Of a DNA stretch of 64,000 bases, positions 8,564 to 16,753 are shown piece after piece (position 1 is the stretch's first letter; the number at the start of each line of letters is the position of its first letter). Source of the stretch: CBDIHP01 sp965279195 (GTDB lineage: Bacteria; Planctomycetota; Planctomycetia; Isosphaerales; Isosphaeraceae); contig CBDIHP010000034.1 in assembly GCA_965279195.1 (NCBI GenBank), forward strand, positions 62,001 through 126,000, written 5' to 3'. The translations under genes were made by a program, and so were the position numbers. Under the pieces are notes generated by a model. It had not been told where the DNA came from, did not search any database, and saw nothing but the letters and a program-made list of their open reading frames with translations.

Positions 8564-9499
8564 CTACCGGGTCATTGCATCCGTGCCACGCCCGGCCACG
8601 GCCTCCCGGAACCCCGCCGCCATGGCGCGGAAGCAGGACGCCAGACGTTCCTTCTGGGCCGGCGACATCGCCACCGACAGGTTCTCCGCCCGGGACAGGT
8701 CGAGGCCGGCCCCCTTCATCTCCTCGGCCAGCCTCTGCGACAGCGGGGCCAGCATCGCCTCGTTCCACTCCGCATACCTCGCCGGGTCGGCCGGCACGAT
8801 CGCCGCCAGCCGCGTGCTGCTTCCTTGTAAAACGTCGGAATAGTTCTGATAGAGGGCGACCCGCGTCGAGATGTCTTCGAAGGCGAGCATCAGCGCCTGG
8901 CCCGACTCCTCGCCCGCACCCAGCCGGGAGAGCCCCTTCCGCGCGATCTCGCCATAGGTCCTGGGCCCGGCATCGGGCCGCGCCGTGGGGGCACTCCCCC
9001 CGCCGGACATCAACGCCTTGAGCGCCGCCGGCGCCTCGGCCGTCACCAGGATGTTCACCCCGTCGGGCTCCGAGATCCGGCTCCCCTCCGCGACCAGGAG
9101 CGCGAAGCGGTAGACCCCCTGTTCCTTCGGGGTGACGCTCAGCCGGGCGCCGACCGCCTCGACCTCGGCCGTGGCCGGGCCCGAGAGCTGGACCCAGCGG
9201 AACCCGGGCGTCGGCCCGCCGCCGATGCAACGCCCTTCCAGCCGGACCCTCCGCCCGACCCACGTCAGCTCATCCTCGCCCGCGTCGGCCTTCAGCTCGG
9301 CCTGCGCCGCCGGGCTCGCCGAGGGGGCCCGCTCGATCCCCGGCAGGGGGGGCAGCGGCAGCGGGGCGTCCGACGCGCCTCGCGAGTTTGATGACAGGGA
9401 AGCCGAGAGAAAATAGGCCAGCCCTAACGCCCGCGTTAAGCCGGCCGGTCCTCGGCTTGCATGACCCGGCCCCGACCCTCGTCTGAGTGGGATATCCAA
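8564..9499 (-). CDS. Secreted protein with PKD/Ig-like domain
   Basis: About 311 residues from a proposed TTG at 9499, chosen because GGGAGG lies six bases upstream and translation from there gives a signal peptide (basic residues, then LTRALGLAYFLSASLSS). The open frame extends to 9961 but that part has coding features of intergenic DNA. A Ser/Pro-rich linker precedes an Ig/PKD-like beta sandwich (about 70-155) with AGEDELTWVGRRVRLEG and FRWVQLSGP, a pattern seen in REJ/PKD domains. The C-terminal half is helical (RLAEEMKGAGLDLSRAENL) and unrecognised. It leads into the thioredoxin-fold gene 45 bases downstream. The start is uncertain; the body is well supported. Confidence 0.6.
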   Translation of the reverse strand: MDIPLRRGSGPGHASRGPAGLTRALGLAYFLSASLSSNSRGASDAPLPLPPLPGIERAPSASPAAQAELKADAGEDELTWVGRRVRLEGRCIGGGPTPGFRWVQLSGPATAEVEAVGARLSVTPKEQGVYRFALLVAEGSRISEPDGVNILVTAEAPAALKALMSGGGSAPTARPDAGPRTYGEIARKGLSRLGAGEESGQALMLAFEDISTRVALYQNYSDVLQGSSTRLAAIVPADPARYAEWNEAMLAPLSQRLAEEMKGAGLDLSRAENLSVAMSPAQKERLASCFRAMAAGFREAVAGRGTDAMTR

Positions 9500-9884
9500 T
9501 GCCCGCCTCCCGTTACGGCGTGGGTACACGACCCTCTGGCCCCCGGGGATAGCCCCGCCGGGGCGAGGATCGCTCGCGACACATCCCGAACAACGCCCCG
9601 CGTAGCTATTGTTCGGCCCGTGCGGGTTGTGCCTTGAACTCGAATTATCGGGATTCAATGCGATGCAAGGGCAATCCCGCCCGGCCCCCATCCCGAGGGC
9701 ATATCGTCTTGCGCACAAAAACTCAGATTTGGATCGGTTCAGATGTGAGGCGGGAGCCTTCGTGCGGCTCCCCCAATCGGGGCCAGCGACACCCGGGCCG
9801 GTTCCTGATCGAAGCCGATGCTGACCCGGTCGCGTCACCCGTGGGGGTCGTTCGGGACCCGTGGCGTGGCCGGGCCCGGAAACG
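9500..9884. other. Intergenic region, no gene seen
   Basis: No recognisable coding content. It probably contains the promoter of the minus-strand gene starting at 9499, but I could not pick boxes with confidence. Confidence 0.45.
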
Positions 9885-9914
9885 AAAGAAGGCCCGCCGA
9901 GGCGGGCCTTCTTT
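9885..9914. terminator. Symmetric bidirectional terminator downstream of the RNA-binding protein gene
   Basis: AAAGAAGGCCCGCC (9885-9898) and its exact complement at 9901-9914 form a perfect fourteen-pair hairpin with A-run on one side and T-run on the other. It lies 43 bases beyond the minus-strand stop at 9958 and would stop transcription from either direction. Confidence 0.8.
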
Positions 9915-9957
9915 GCGATCGTTTCGTGTCGAGGGCAGGGGCTTGGGCGGGGGCCGA

Positions 9958-10332
9958 TCAATAACGGCCGCCGCGACCACCACCGCCACCGCCGTAGCCG
10001 CCGCCGCCGCCGCTGCGGCCGCCGCCACCACCGCCGTAACCACCACCGCCGCCGCCGTAACCACCACCGCCGCCGGAGCGGGGTTCGCGGGGCTTGGCTT
10101 CATTGACGGTCAGGTTGCGACCGCCGAAATCCTGACCATTCAGCGCCTGGATGGCGGCCTGGGCCTCGGCCTCGGTCCCCATCTCGACGAATCCGAATCC
10201 CTTCGAGCGATTGGTGTCGCGATCCACGATCACCTGGGCGCTCTGGACCACGCCGTAGGGCGTGAACAGCTCCTCGAGGTCGGTCTCGTTGACGTTGTAG
10301 GTCAAATTGCCGACGTACAGCTTCTTGGACAA
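9958..10332 (-). CDS. RRM RNA-binding protein with glycine-rich tail
   Basis: A 124-residue protein with one RNA-recognition motif (residues 1-80): RNP2 is KLYVGNLTY at 4-12 and RNP1 is KGFGFVEM at about 44-51. A Gly/Tyr/Arg-rich tail (GGGGGYGGG repeats, ending GRY) follows. This matches the small bacterial RRM family related to cyanobacterial Rbp proteins, often linked to cold or stress responses. I chose the TTG at 10332 because GGAG lies six bases upstream and translation then begins at the RRM; no ATG is nearby. A perfect-spaced promoter lies about 165 bases upstream, leaving an unusually long leader, and a strong terminator follows, so it is monocistronic. Confidence 0.9.
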   Translation of the reverse strand: MSKKLYVGNLTYNVNETDLEELFTPYGVVQSAQVIVDRDTNRSKGFGFVEMGTEAEAQAAIQALNGQDFGGRNLTVNEAKPREPRSGGGGGYGGGGGGYGGGGGGRSGGGGGYGGGGGGRGGRY

Positions 10333-10498
10333 GCTCAGCTCCGCAGCGAAAAAAGCGCCGGCCCGCCGGGGACTTCCCGGGCCGAGGAGGAAGGTGGGCT
10401 CTGAGTGGCCCATCCGGTGGAAACAACGAGGGAAATGTATCCGTCCTACCCTTGCCAGGAGAGGGGGACATATCTCGGTCGTCGGACCATCTCTCTGA

Positions 10499-10527
10499 AG
10501 TATAAAGGAACTCCAAACGAATGGCAA
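10499..10527 (-). promoter_or_regulatory. Sigma70-type promoter of the RRM gene, with long leader
   Basis: Read on the minus strand, TTGCCA (10522-10527) and TATACT (10499-10504) are separated by exactly 17 bases. Transcription would start near 10492, giving a leader of about 160 bases to the TTG at 10332. Long structured leaders are typical of cold-shock genes; that reading is inference. Confidence 0.65.
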
Positions 10528-10560
10528 GGGGGTTTCTTTCGGGATTTGCCGACAACCGAC

Positions 10561-11841
10561 TCATACCTCCTCGTACCCCTTCCCCGACTTCTCCGCGATC
10601 AGCCCTTCCGCGTGCCGGATCGCCGCCGCCTCGTCGGGCAACACCTTCGATTTCGACTGCCCCGCCGCCCCGATCCGGCCGTAACGCACCGTCACCTCGC
10701 AGCCCTCGCGCGTCACCTCCCAGAACTTCGACGCACCCCCCTCGACCAGCTCGAACCGCCGCGTCCCCGACGACCCGACGGGCGCCGCAGCCGCCGCCGG
10801 GGCCGGCAGCGGGCCCGACGCCTTCGCCACATCCTCCCGCATCCCCAGATACGACGGGAACCGCGGCACGCCCGCGTCGGTCAGCTCCTGGAAGCGGAAG
10901 GCGATCAGCGAGCCGACGGCCGGCGGAGCCTCGCGCTCGGCGTCCGAGAACCCCGTGCCCACCGAGAACTTCGTGCCGTCCGCCAGCTCCACCAGGAGGG
11001 CCCCCAACCGCCCCTTGTGCCGGCCCGCCCCCGGCTGGTGGCCCAGCACCCGCGCCTCGGCGTCGAGGAAGCTCTTCACCTTCAAGAGCGTGACCGATCG
11101 CCCGACCTCATAAACCGACGCCGGCCGTCGCAGCATCAGGCCCTCGCCCCCCAGCGCCTCGACCCGCGCCAGCTCCGACCTCAGGTGGTTCACGCCCCCG
11201 CAGGCCAGGTGCTCGTGGGCCTTCAGATACGGCGGAGACGCCCGCCGGACGTGCTCGCGGACCGCCTCCAGACGCGCCTCGAACGGGCCGCCGGCCCCCG
11301 GGGCGTCGAACGCCAGGTAAGCGACCTCCTTCCAGTGGTCGCTCCTGTCCTGCCGCCGGACGATCCCCACCGTCCTCTGGAACTGCTTGCGCCCGATCCA
11401 CAGCTCCCCGTCCAGCGGCGTCCCGGCCGGGAACCCCTGCAAGAACCAGTCGGGCGCGTGGAACGCATTCCCCAGCCGCGAGATCAGGCGTTCCCCGTCC
11501 CAGTACGCCCGGACCCCGTCGAGCTTCTCGCTCATCCACCAGCCGGCCAGATCCTGCCCATTGTCCCACGACTCCGCCAGCAAGAGCGGCGGCCCCGACT
11601 TCTCCGCCTCCCCCTCCTTCGCGACCCTCACCCCCCCCGCCGCCGAACCCACCCGCGCCAGCTCCGCCTCGTCCCCCCGCAGCCGCCTCAGGTGCTTGCA
11701 CGTCCGCGACTCGATCGCCACCGACTGATTCCGCCACGCCGGGCACGAGCACGAATACACCCCGCCCGTATTCCTCAGCACATACGGCCTCGCCCCCGAC
11801 CCCTTCATCTCCACCGCCTCGCCATCGAGCAGATCCGCCAT
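10561..11841 (-). CDS. ATP-dependent DNA ligase fused to SWIM zinc finger and WGR domain
   Basis: A 426-residue protein. Residues 31-50 form a SWIM zinc finger, with Cys31 and Cys33 in CSCPAW, then Cys48 and His50 in CKH. The nucleotidyltransferase core begins near 85, with motif I at SEKLDGVRAYWDG (predicted AMP-attached Lys106), LDGELWIG (motif III region) and GEGLMLRRP (motif IV). LLKVKSF (motif V) and an OB-fold near 260-330 follow. The C-terminus (about 350-420) is a WGR domain (FWEVTREGCEVTVRYGRIG), a module found in PARPs and some repair proteins. The ATG at 11841 is preceded by AAGAGGG. The enzyme would seal nicks in DNA; SWIM and WGR probably add nucleic acid binding. The minimal ligase resembles LigB/LigC-type repair ligases. 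Confidence 0.85.
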   Translation of the reverse strand: MADLLDGEAVEMKGSGARPYVLRNTGGVYSCSCPAWRNQSVAIESRTCKHLRRLRGDEAELARVGSAAGGVRVAKEGEAEKSGPPLLLAESWDNGQDLAGWWMSEKLDGVRAYWDGERLISRLGNAFHAPDWFLQGFPAGTPLDGELWIGRKQFQRTVGIVRRQDRSDHWKEVAYLAFDAPGAGGPFEARLEAVREHVRRASPPYLKAHEHLACGGVNHLRSELARVEALGGEGLMLRRPASVYEVGRSVTLLKVKSFLDAEARVLGHQPGAGRHKGRLGALLVELADGTKFSVGTGFSDAEREAPPAVGSLIAFRFQELTDAGVPRFPSYLGMREDVAKASGPLPAPAAAAAPVGSSGTRRFELVEGGASKFWEVTREGCEVTVRYGRIGAAGQSKSKVLPDEAAAIRHAEGLIAEKSGKGYEEV

Positions 11842-12022
11842 CGAACCGCCCTCTTATCCTGGACATCCGTATCGTTCCCTCCGCGGCGACCGTTATACGC
11901 CCCCCTCGCCCCTCGATCAACCCCCGCCGATTTCCATTCACCCCCCACGACCCATACGATAAGCTGACACGCATGAAGAGAACGCCCTGATCGCATCAGG
12001 CATCCCGCGAGAGGAGGTCGAG

Positions 12023-12280
12023 ATGACCGCACTCCAGGACATCGCGACATTCCCGAAGAAGCTCAGTCGGAAGCTCGAAACCGAATACGGCATCGAGACC
12101 GCCGAATCCTTCTGGGACCACGCCCACCGCGACGGCATCGCCGAGGCCCTGGGCGTCGACGACAGCAAGCTCGACAAGCTGATCCAGCTCGTCGAAGGCT
12201 ACATCTCCCCCGAGTACCTCAATCGCCTGAAGGCCCCCGCGATCCACCGCCCCAGGGGCCTCCTGATCGACCCCGACTGA
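12023..12280 (+). CDS. Small hypothetical helical protein
   Basis: An 85-residue acidic protein with an excellent ribosome site (GAGAGGAGGT before the ATG). It is mostly helical; the run GIAEALGVDDSKLDKLIQLV resembles a helix-hairpin-helix type turn, but I cannot place the family. The start of the island begins directly after its stop codon, where a degraded protease gene converges on it with no gap. Confidence 0.65.
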   Translation: MTALQDIATFPKKLSRKLETEYGIETAESFWDHAHRDGIAEALGVDDSKLDKLIQLVEGYISPEYLNRLKAPAIHRPRGLLIDPD

Positions 12281-12545
12281 TCAGTGATACGCCTCCAGGG
12301 CGTACTTGCGGACGTACTCGAACGACAGCGTCCCGTACCCCCCGCCGAACCGGCCGCTCGGCTTCGCCCACCGCGACTCCACGAGTTCCGGAAGAGGAAC
12401 GACCCGCCGCCGGGGACGCCCGTGCGGACCTCGTAGCCCACCAGGCAGATCGCGTGTCCGCCGTCGGGGTTGGACCGGGGCAGCGGCATCGGGATCTCGC
12501 CCGTGTCGGCCACCGTGGGGAAGTCCCAGTTGGGGAAGGTCAGCA
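12281..12545 (-). pseudogene. Truncated and frameshifted papain-like cysteine protease
   Basis: Only the C-terminal part of a C1A protease survives. One frame reads PRSNPDGGHAICLVGYEV and then SFLFRNSW, giving the catalytic His and Asn motifs. The rest, SRWAKPSGRFGGGYGTLSFE, ending EAYH and a stop at 12281, is in another frame, so a frameshift sits next to the NSW motif near 12380-12390. The Cys motif and everything upstream are missing. Homology stops near 12545, exactly where the 9-bp repeat array begins, so the array has replaced or expanded into the 5' part of the gene. Confidence 0.75.
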
Positions 12546-13560
12546 GCGGAACGCAGGAACGCAGCCAGGAACGCAGGAACGCAGGCGCGGAACGCAGAGG
12601 CGCGGAACGCAGGACACGGAACGCAGGCGGAACGCAGGCGGAACGCGGCGGAACGCGGAACGCAGGGACGCGGAACGCAGGGACACGCGGAACGCAGCAG
12701 GAACGCAGAGCAGGAACGCAGCAGGAACACAGGGACAAGGAACGCAGGACAAGGAACGCAGGGAGGAACGCAGGGAACGCAGAGGGAACGCAGAGAGGGA
12801 AGAGGGGAACGCAGGAGGGGAACGCAGGGGAACGCAGGGACATGCAACGCAGAGCGGAACGCAGAGGGAACGCAGGGACATGCAACGCAGAGCGGAACGC
12901 ACGCAGGAACGCAGGGACATGCAACGCAGAGCGGAACGCAGGAGCGGAACGCAGGAACGCAGCGAGGAACGCAGGACGCGGAAAGGAACGCAGAAAGGAA
13001 CGCAGAAGGAACGCAGAGAAGGAACGCAGGAGGAACGCAGGGACATGCAACGCAGGAACGCAGGAGCGGAACGCAAGCGGAACGCAGAGGGAAACGCGAA
13101 ACGCAGAAACGCCGCAGAAACGCAGGGACATGCAACGCATCCGGGGAGGGAACGCAGGGAACGCAGGAACGCAGCGCAGGAACGCAGAGCGCGGAACTCA
13201 GGGACATGCAACGCAGAGCGGAACGCAGCGGAACGCAGGAACGCAAGGAACGCAGAAGGAACGCAGGGACATGCATCGCAGGAACGCAGGCGGGGAGGGA
13301 ACGCAGGGAGGGAACGCAGGGGGAACGCAGGAGGGGGAACGCAGGGAAATGCAACGCAGAGCGGAACGCAGGAGCGGAACGCAGGGAGCGGAACGCAGCG
13401 GAACGCAGGAACGCAGCAGGAACGCAGGGACATGCATCGCAGGCGGAACGCAGGGACATGCATCGCAGGAACGCAGGCGCGGAACGCGGAACGCAGCGGA
13501 ACGAACAAGAACGCAGGGACAACAAGAACGCAGGGACATGCAACGCATCCGGGGAGGAAC
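12540..13560. repeat. 1-kb array of the 9-mer GGAACGCAG with interspersed CATGCAACGCAG units
   Basis: The plus strand is almost wholly made of GGAACGCAG and one- or two-base variants, interrupted by a recurring block GGGACATGCAACGCAG, often followed by AGCGGAACGCAG. T is nearly absent from the plus strand except in the ACATGC and ACATCG blocks. Because a 9-mer without stops keeps every frame open, long open frames appear in all six frames; these are artefacts. The array runs from the broken protease gene to 60 bases before the tyrosine transposase gene. Related blocks recur at 14.8, 16.5 and 17.6-17.9 kb. Confidence 0.9.
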
Positions 13561-13621
13561 GCGGGGGATTTGACGCCCGGCCGAAGTCGACCTAGGGTTC
13601 TTCCGAGAGGGGGGCCCGACG

Positions 13622-14662
13622 ATGACGATGCCGCGATCGAAGCTTGTGGATCCCGAACTCACGCGAGCCTATCACTGCGTCTCGCGTTGCGTCCGCAAGG
13701 CCTTCCTCATCCGGGGTGAGGACGGCCAAGAGGTCAGCCACGCTGGGTGGCTGGAGGCCCGGCTCAGGGAACTCAGCGAAACCTTCGCGATCTCGGTGAT
13801 CGGCTATGCGGTGATGAGTAATCATCTGCACGTCTTCGTCCGCCTCGACCCCGAACGCGCCCGGGCCTGGTCGGCCGAGGAGGTCGCCGGGCGCTGGGCC
13901 CGCTTCTTCCCGCCGAGGGACGCCCGGCGCAAGGCGGTCCCCGTCACGCCGGAATGGCTCGCCGGACGCGCCAACGATCCGGCATGGATCGATCTCATGC
14001 GGGGCCGCCTGCAGAGCCTGTCGTGGTTCATGAAGCTGCTGAAGGAGCCGCTGGCGCGGATGGCCAACGCCCTCGACGGGGTCAAGGGCCACTTCTTCGA
14101 GGGCCGATTCCGCTCGGTGGCGGTGCTGGACGAGGCCGCCATGCTGGGCGTCGCCGCCTACGTCGACCTCAACCCGCTGGCCGCCGGGCTGGCCGAGACG
14201 CCCGAGACGAGCGAACATGCGTCGATCAAGGAACGCGTCGACCACGTCGCCACCTCCGGCCTGGCCGCCGACCTGCCGGCCTCGCAGCGCGGGGACGCCG
14301 CCGCGATCGAACGCCTGGGCCGCGCCGAGCAGTCGCACTGGCTCTGCCCGATCGACGACCGTCGCGACCGCGGCGAGCCGCGCGAGGGCCTCTTCCCGGG
14401 CGTGCCGATGTCAAGCTACCTGCTGTTCGTCGACCACGCCGCGCGTCGGCTACGCCCCGGCAAGTCCAGCCTGCCCGCAACGCTCGCCGACATCTTCACC
14501 CGCCTCAACGTCGATCCCGACCGCCTCACCGGCCTGATCGAGACCCTCCGCACCGGCCGCCCGATCGGCCGCTTCCTCGCCACCACCCGCGAACGCCTCC
14601 GCGAAGCCGCCCGCCACCTCGCCCGCCGCCACCTGGTCAACCTCACCGCCCACCCCGCCTGA
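13622..14662 (+). CDS. REP-associated tyrosine transposase (Y1/IS200-like, RAYT)
   Basis: A 346-residue HUH-type single-strand nuclease. SNHLHVFVRL at 66-75 supplies the HUH pair (His68, His70), and the catalytic tyrosine is probably Tyr180 in AAYVDLNPLAAGL, the family's YxxxNPxxAGL block. The length is above that of IS200 TnpA (about 150) and the NP-motif layout is that of chromosomally fixed RAYT proteins. A purine-rich site GAGAGGGGGG precedes the ATG at 13622. RAYTs act on short palindromic REP sequences at the DNA level. This one has a dense repeat array immediately upstream and further repeats downstream, and no matching terminal ends of a classical IS were seen. Confidence 0.85.
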   Translation: MTMPRSKLVDPELTRAYHCVSRCVRKAFLIRGEDGQEVSHAGWLEARLRELSETFAISVIGYAVMSNHLHVFVRLDPERARAWSAEEVAGRWARFFPPRDARRKAVPVTPEWLAGRANDPAWIDLMRGRLQSLSWFMKLLKEPLARMANALDGVKGHFFEGRFRSVAVLDEAAMLGVAAYVDLNPLAAGLAETPETSEHASIKERVDHVATSGLAADLPASQRGDAAAIERLGRAEQSHWLCPIDDRRDRGEPREGLFPGVPMSSYLLFVDHAARRLRPGKSSLPATLADIFTRLNVDPDRLTGLIETLRTGRPIGRFLATTRERLREAARHLARRHLVNLTAHPA

Positions 14663-15000
14663 TTCCCCTCGCCCGTCCCTCACCGCCCGGTGAGGCTCCC
14701 GGCCCGGCCCCTCCCGCGCCCATCCCCCGCCCGACCCTCCATCGCCGGACCACCGAGCGGCCATCGCGACCCCGCGCATCCGGCGATCACCCTCCGACGG
14801 CCCGATGCGGTCCATACCCGTTCTGGTCCCCCAACGTGTTGCATGTCCCCCCGCGTTGCCCCGCGTTGCCGCCCCGTTGTCCACACGGCCTAATGCGTTG
14901 CAGGCCGAATGCGTTGCATGTCCCCGCGTGGCCGCCCACAGCGGCGCAATGCCTGTCCTGGTTCTGGTTTGGTTCTGGTTACCAGCCTGTGTGGGATGCC
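14663..15000. repeat. Repeat-rich spacer: GCGTTGCATGTCCC blocks and one GTGCCTGTCC-type head
   Basis: After a low-complexity C-rich stretch, blocks related to TGCGTTGCATGTCCCCGCGT occur at about 14836-14930 (the complement of the array unit at 12540-13560). From 14938 an AGCGGCGCAATGCCTGTCC block is followed by CTGGTT repeats. The final bases, ending GGGATGCC, belong to a repeat unit interrupted by the IS630 element at 15003. No gene seen. Confidence 0.7.
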
Positions 15001-15002
15001 TA

Positions 15003-16041
15003 GAGCGATTTCCTTTTGATTTTGGCGGTTGACTGGGATATCCCTGGGTGTCAGGAGGACACCGGGGATGAAGGCCTATTCGATGGACCTGAGGGAGCGC
15101 GTGGTCGCCGCCTGCGAGGCGGGCGAATTGACCAGGGAGGAGATCGCCGGGCGGTTCTCGGTGAGCGTCTCCTGGATCCGCGCGCTGATGAAGCGGTGGC
15201 GCGAGGTCGGCACGATCGAGCCCAGGCCCCGGGGCGGGGGCAGGGTGCGTGCCTTCGACGCCGAGGCCGACGCTCGGCTCCGCCAGGCCGTCCGAGACGA
15301 CTCCGACGCCACCCTCGAGCAACTCGCCGCGGCCGCCGGCGTCGCCTGCGGCCCCACGGTCGTGTTCCGGGCCCTGAAACGCCTGGGCATCACGCGTAAA
15401 AAAAGTCGCGGCGGGCGGCCGAGCAGGACCGTCCCGAGCTGAAGGAGCAGCGGCGGGCCTGGCGCGAGGAGTTCGCCGGGGTCGACCCGTCGCGGCTGGT
15501 CTTCCTCGACGAGACCGGCTGCACCACCGCCATGGACCGGACCCACGGCCGGGCCCCCAGCGGCGTGCGGGTGGACGGCCCGGTGCCGCACGGACACTGG
15601 AAGGTCATCACCCTCACCGCCGCCGTGAGGCTGGGGGGCGTCCCCCAGCCCGCCTGCCTGGCCACAGACGGCGCCACCAACTCGGCCTGCTTCGAGACCT
15701 ACATCGGCGACTGCCTGGCCCCGACCCTGCGGACGGGCGACATCGTGGTGATGGACAACCTCTCCTGCCACAAGTCGCCCGAGGTGCGTCGCCTGATCGA
15801 AGCGGCCGGCGCCCAGGTCCGCTACCTGCCCCCCTACAGCCCCGACCTCAACCCGATCGAGCCGCTGTTCTCGAAGTTCAAGGCGATCCTCCGCGAGCTG
15901 GCGGTCCGGACGGTCCCCGATCTCTTCGGCGCCATGGGCGACGCCCTCCGCCGGATCACCCCGCAGGACATCGCCGGCTGGTTCCGCCATAGCGGCTACA
16001 CCGCCACAGAGTCAACCGCCAGACTCATAGGGAAATCGCTC
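15003..16041 (+). mobile_element. IS630-family insertion sequence, complete
   Basis: The element is 1039 bp long, bounded by 32-bp terminal inverted repeats (15003-15034 and 16010-16041) that match at 28 of 32 positions; each begins GAGCGATTTCC and ends GGCGGTTGACT. A TA dinucleotide flanks both ends (15001-15002 and 16042-16043), the hallmark target duplication of IS630/Tc1-type elements. The transposase is in two overlapping frames joined at an A7 run. The element sits inside a copy of a local repeat unit. Confidence 0.93.
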
Positions 16042-16044
16042 TAA
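15068..16044 (+). CDS. IS630 transposase made by -1 frameshifting at A7
   Basis: The first frame (from the ATG at 15068, AGGAGG upstream) encodes the helix-turn-helix half: MDLRERVVAACEAGELTREE and SVSVSWIRALMKRW, ending at 15442. The second frame encodes the DDE catalytic half: VFLDETG (first Asp), VVMDNLSCHK (second Asp) and YSPDLNPIEPLFSKFK (Glu). Switching by -1 at AAAAAAA (15398-15404) joins them into one protein of about 325 residues with no gap in homology, as is usual in this family. The stop codon TAA at 16042-16044 lies outside the element: its first two bases are the target-site TA. All three catalytic acids are present, so the transposase is probably functional. Confidence 0.9.
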
Positions 16045-16680
16045 GTTCACAGCGGCGCGGTGCCTGTCCTGGTTGGCCCGTCCCTGCTGTGAGCCTGTGG
16101 GATCGGAACCCTTTCAGGCGCGCAATGCCTGTGCTGGTTGTGCCCCCAGCCGAGCAATGCCTGTTCTGGTTGGCCCCGTTCTGGTTGGCCCCCAGCGGCG
16201 CAGTGCCTGTCCTGGTTGGCCCCGGCCTCCTGGTTGGCCTGCTTGTGGTTGGCCCTGGTTGGCCTCCTCAAGAGCGGGCTGACACCCCAGCCTGCGTGAG
16301 CTACCTAAAATCGCAACGGCGCAGTGCCTGTCCTGGTTGGCCTCTGGTTGGCCTCTGCATTCGACCCAGCCAACCAGGACTGTGTATTATCAGAGGAAGA
16401 GGCCGTAAACACGGCAGCGATTGAGTCCCCAGCCTACGTGGATCACCTAAATTCGCAGCGGCGCAGTGCCTGTCCTGGTTGGCCTCGGATGCGTTGCATG
16501 TCCCCGCGTTGCCCGCGCAGCGTGTGTCCCCGCGTCGGCCCCCGCGTTGGCCTCGCGTTGGCCCATGCCGCAATGCAACGCGAGCCCGCGCGCAGCGTGT
16601 GTCCCCGCGTTGGCCCCCGCGTTGGCCCCCTTGGCCCGCGTTGGCCCTCCCCGCGTTGGCCCATGGCGGCGCCGACGGCG
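16045..16680. repeat. Interspersed repeats: GCGCAGTGCCTGTCC heads with TGGTTGGCC tails, then GCGTTGCATGTCCCC blocks
   Basis: At least five heads of the form GGCGCAGTGCCTGTCC occur (about 16052, 16110, 16145, 16196, 16316, 16457), each followed by one to several TGGTTGGCC units. Two longer copies, about 16288-16350 and 16424-16484, share an upstream arm with CCAGCCT and an ACCTAAA site. From 16488 the pattern changes to GCGTTGCATGTCCCCGCGTT blocks and GCGTTGGCC runs until about 16665. No gene seen. Confidence 0.8.
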
Positions 16681-16753
16681 TGAACGCCAGTTCACGCCGC
16701 TTGACTTTCAATACAGTCGCTGTCCTGGTTGGCCGCTCCGGGGGCAGTGCGGG

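Noticed and set aside
10405..11967. Plus-strand open frame of 520 residues opposite the ligase gene
   Set aside because: Antisense to a protein with clear SWIM, ligase and WGR motifs; Pro/Arg-rich translation.
12199..13719. Six overlapping open frames of 300-430 residues across 12.2-13.7 kb
   Set aside because: They are products of a stop-free 9-bp repeat that keeps all frames open; translations are low complexity (RNAG, VPAF units) with no ribosome sites.
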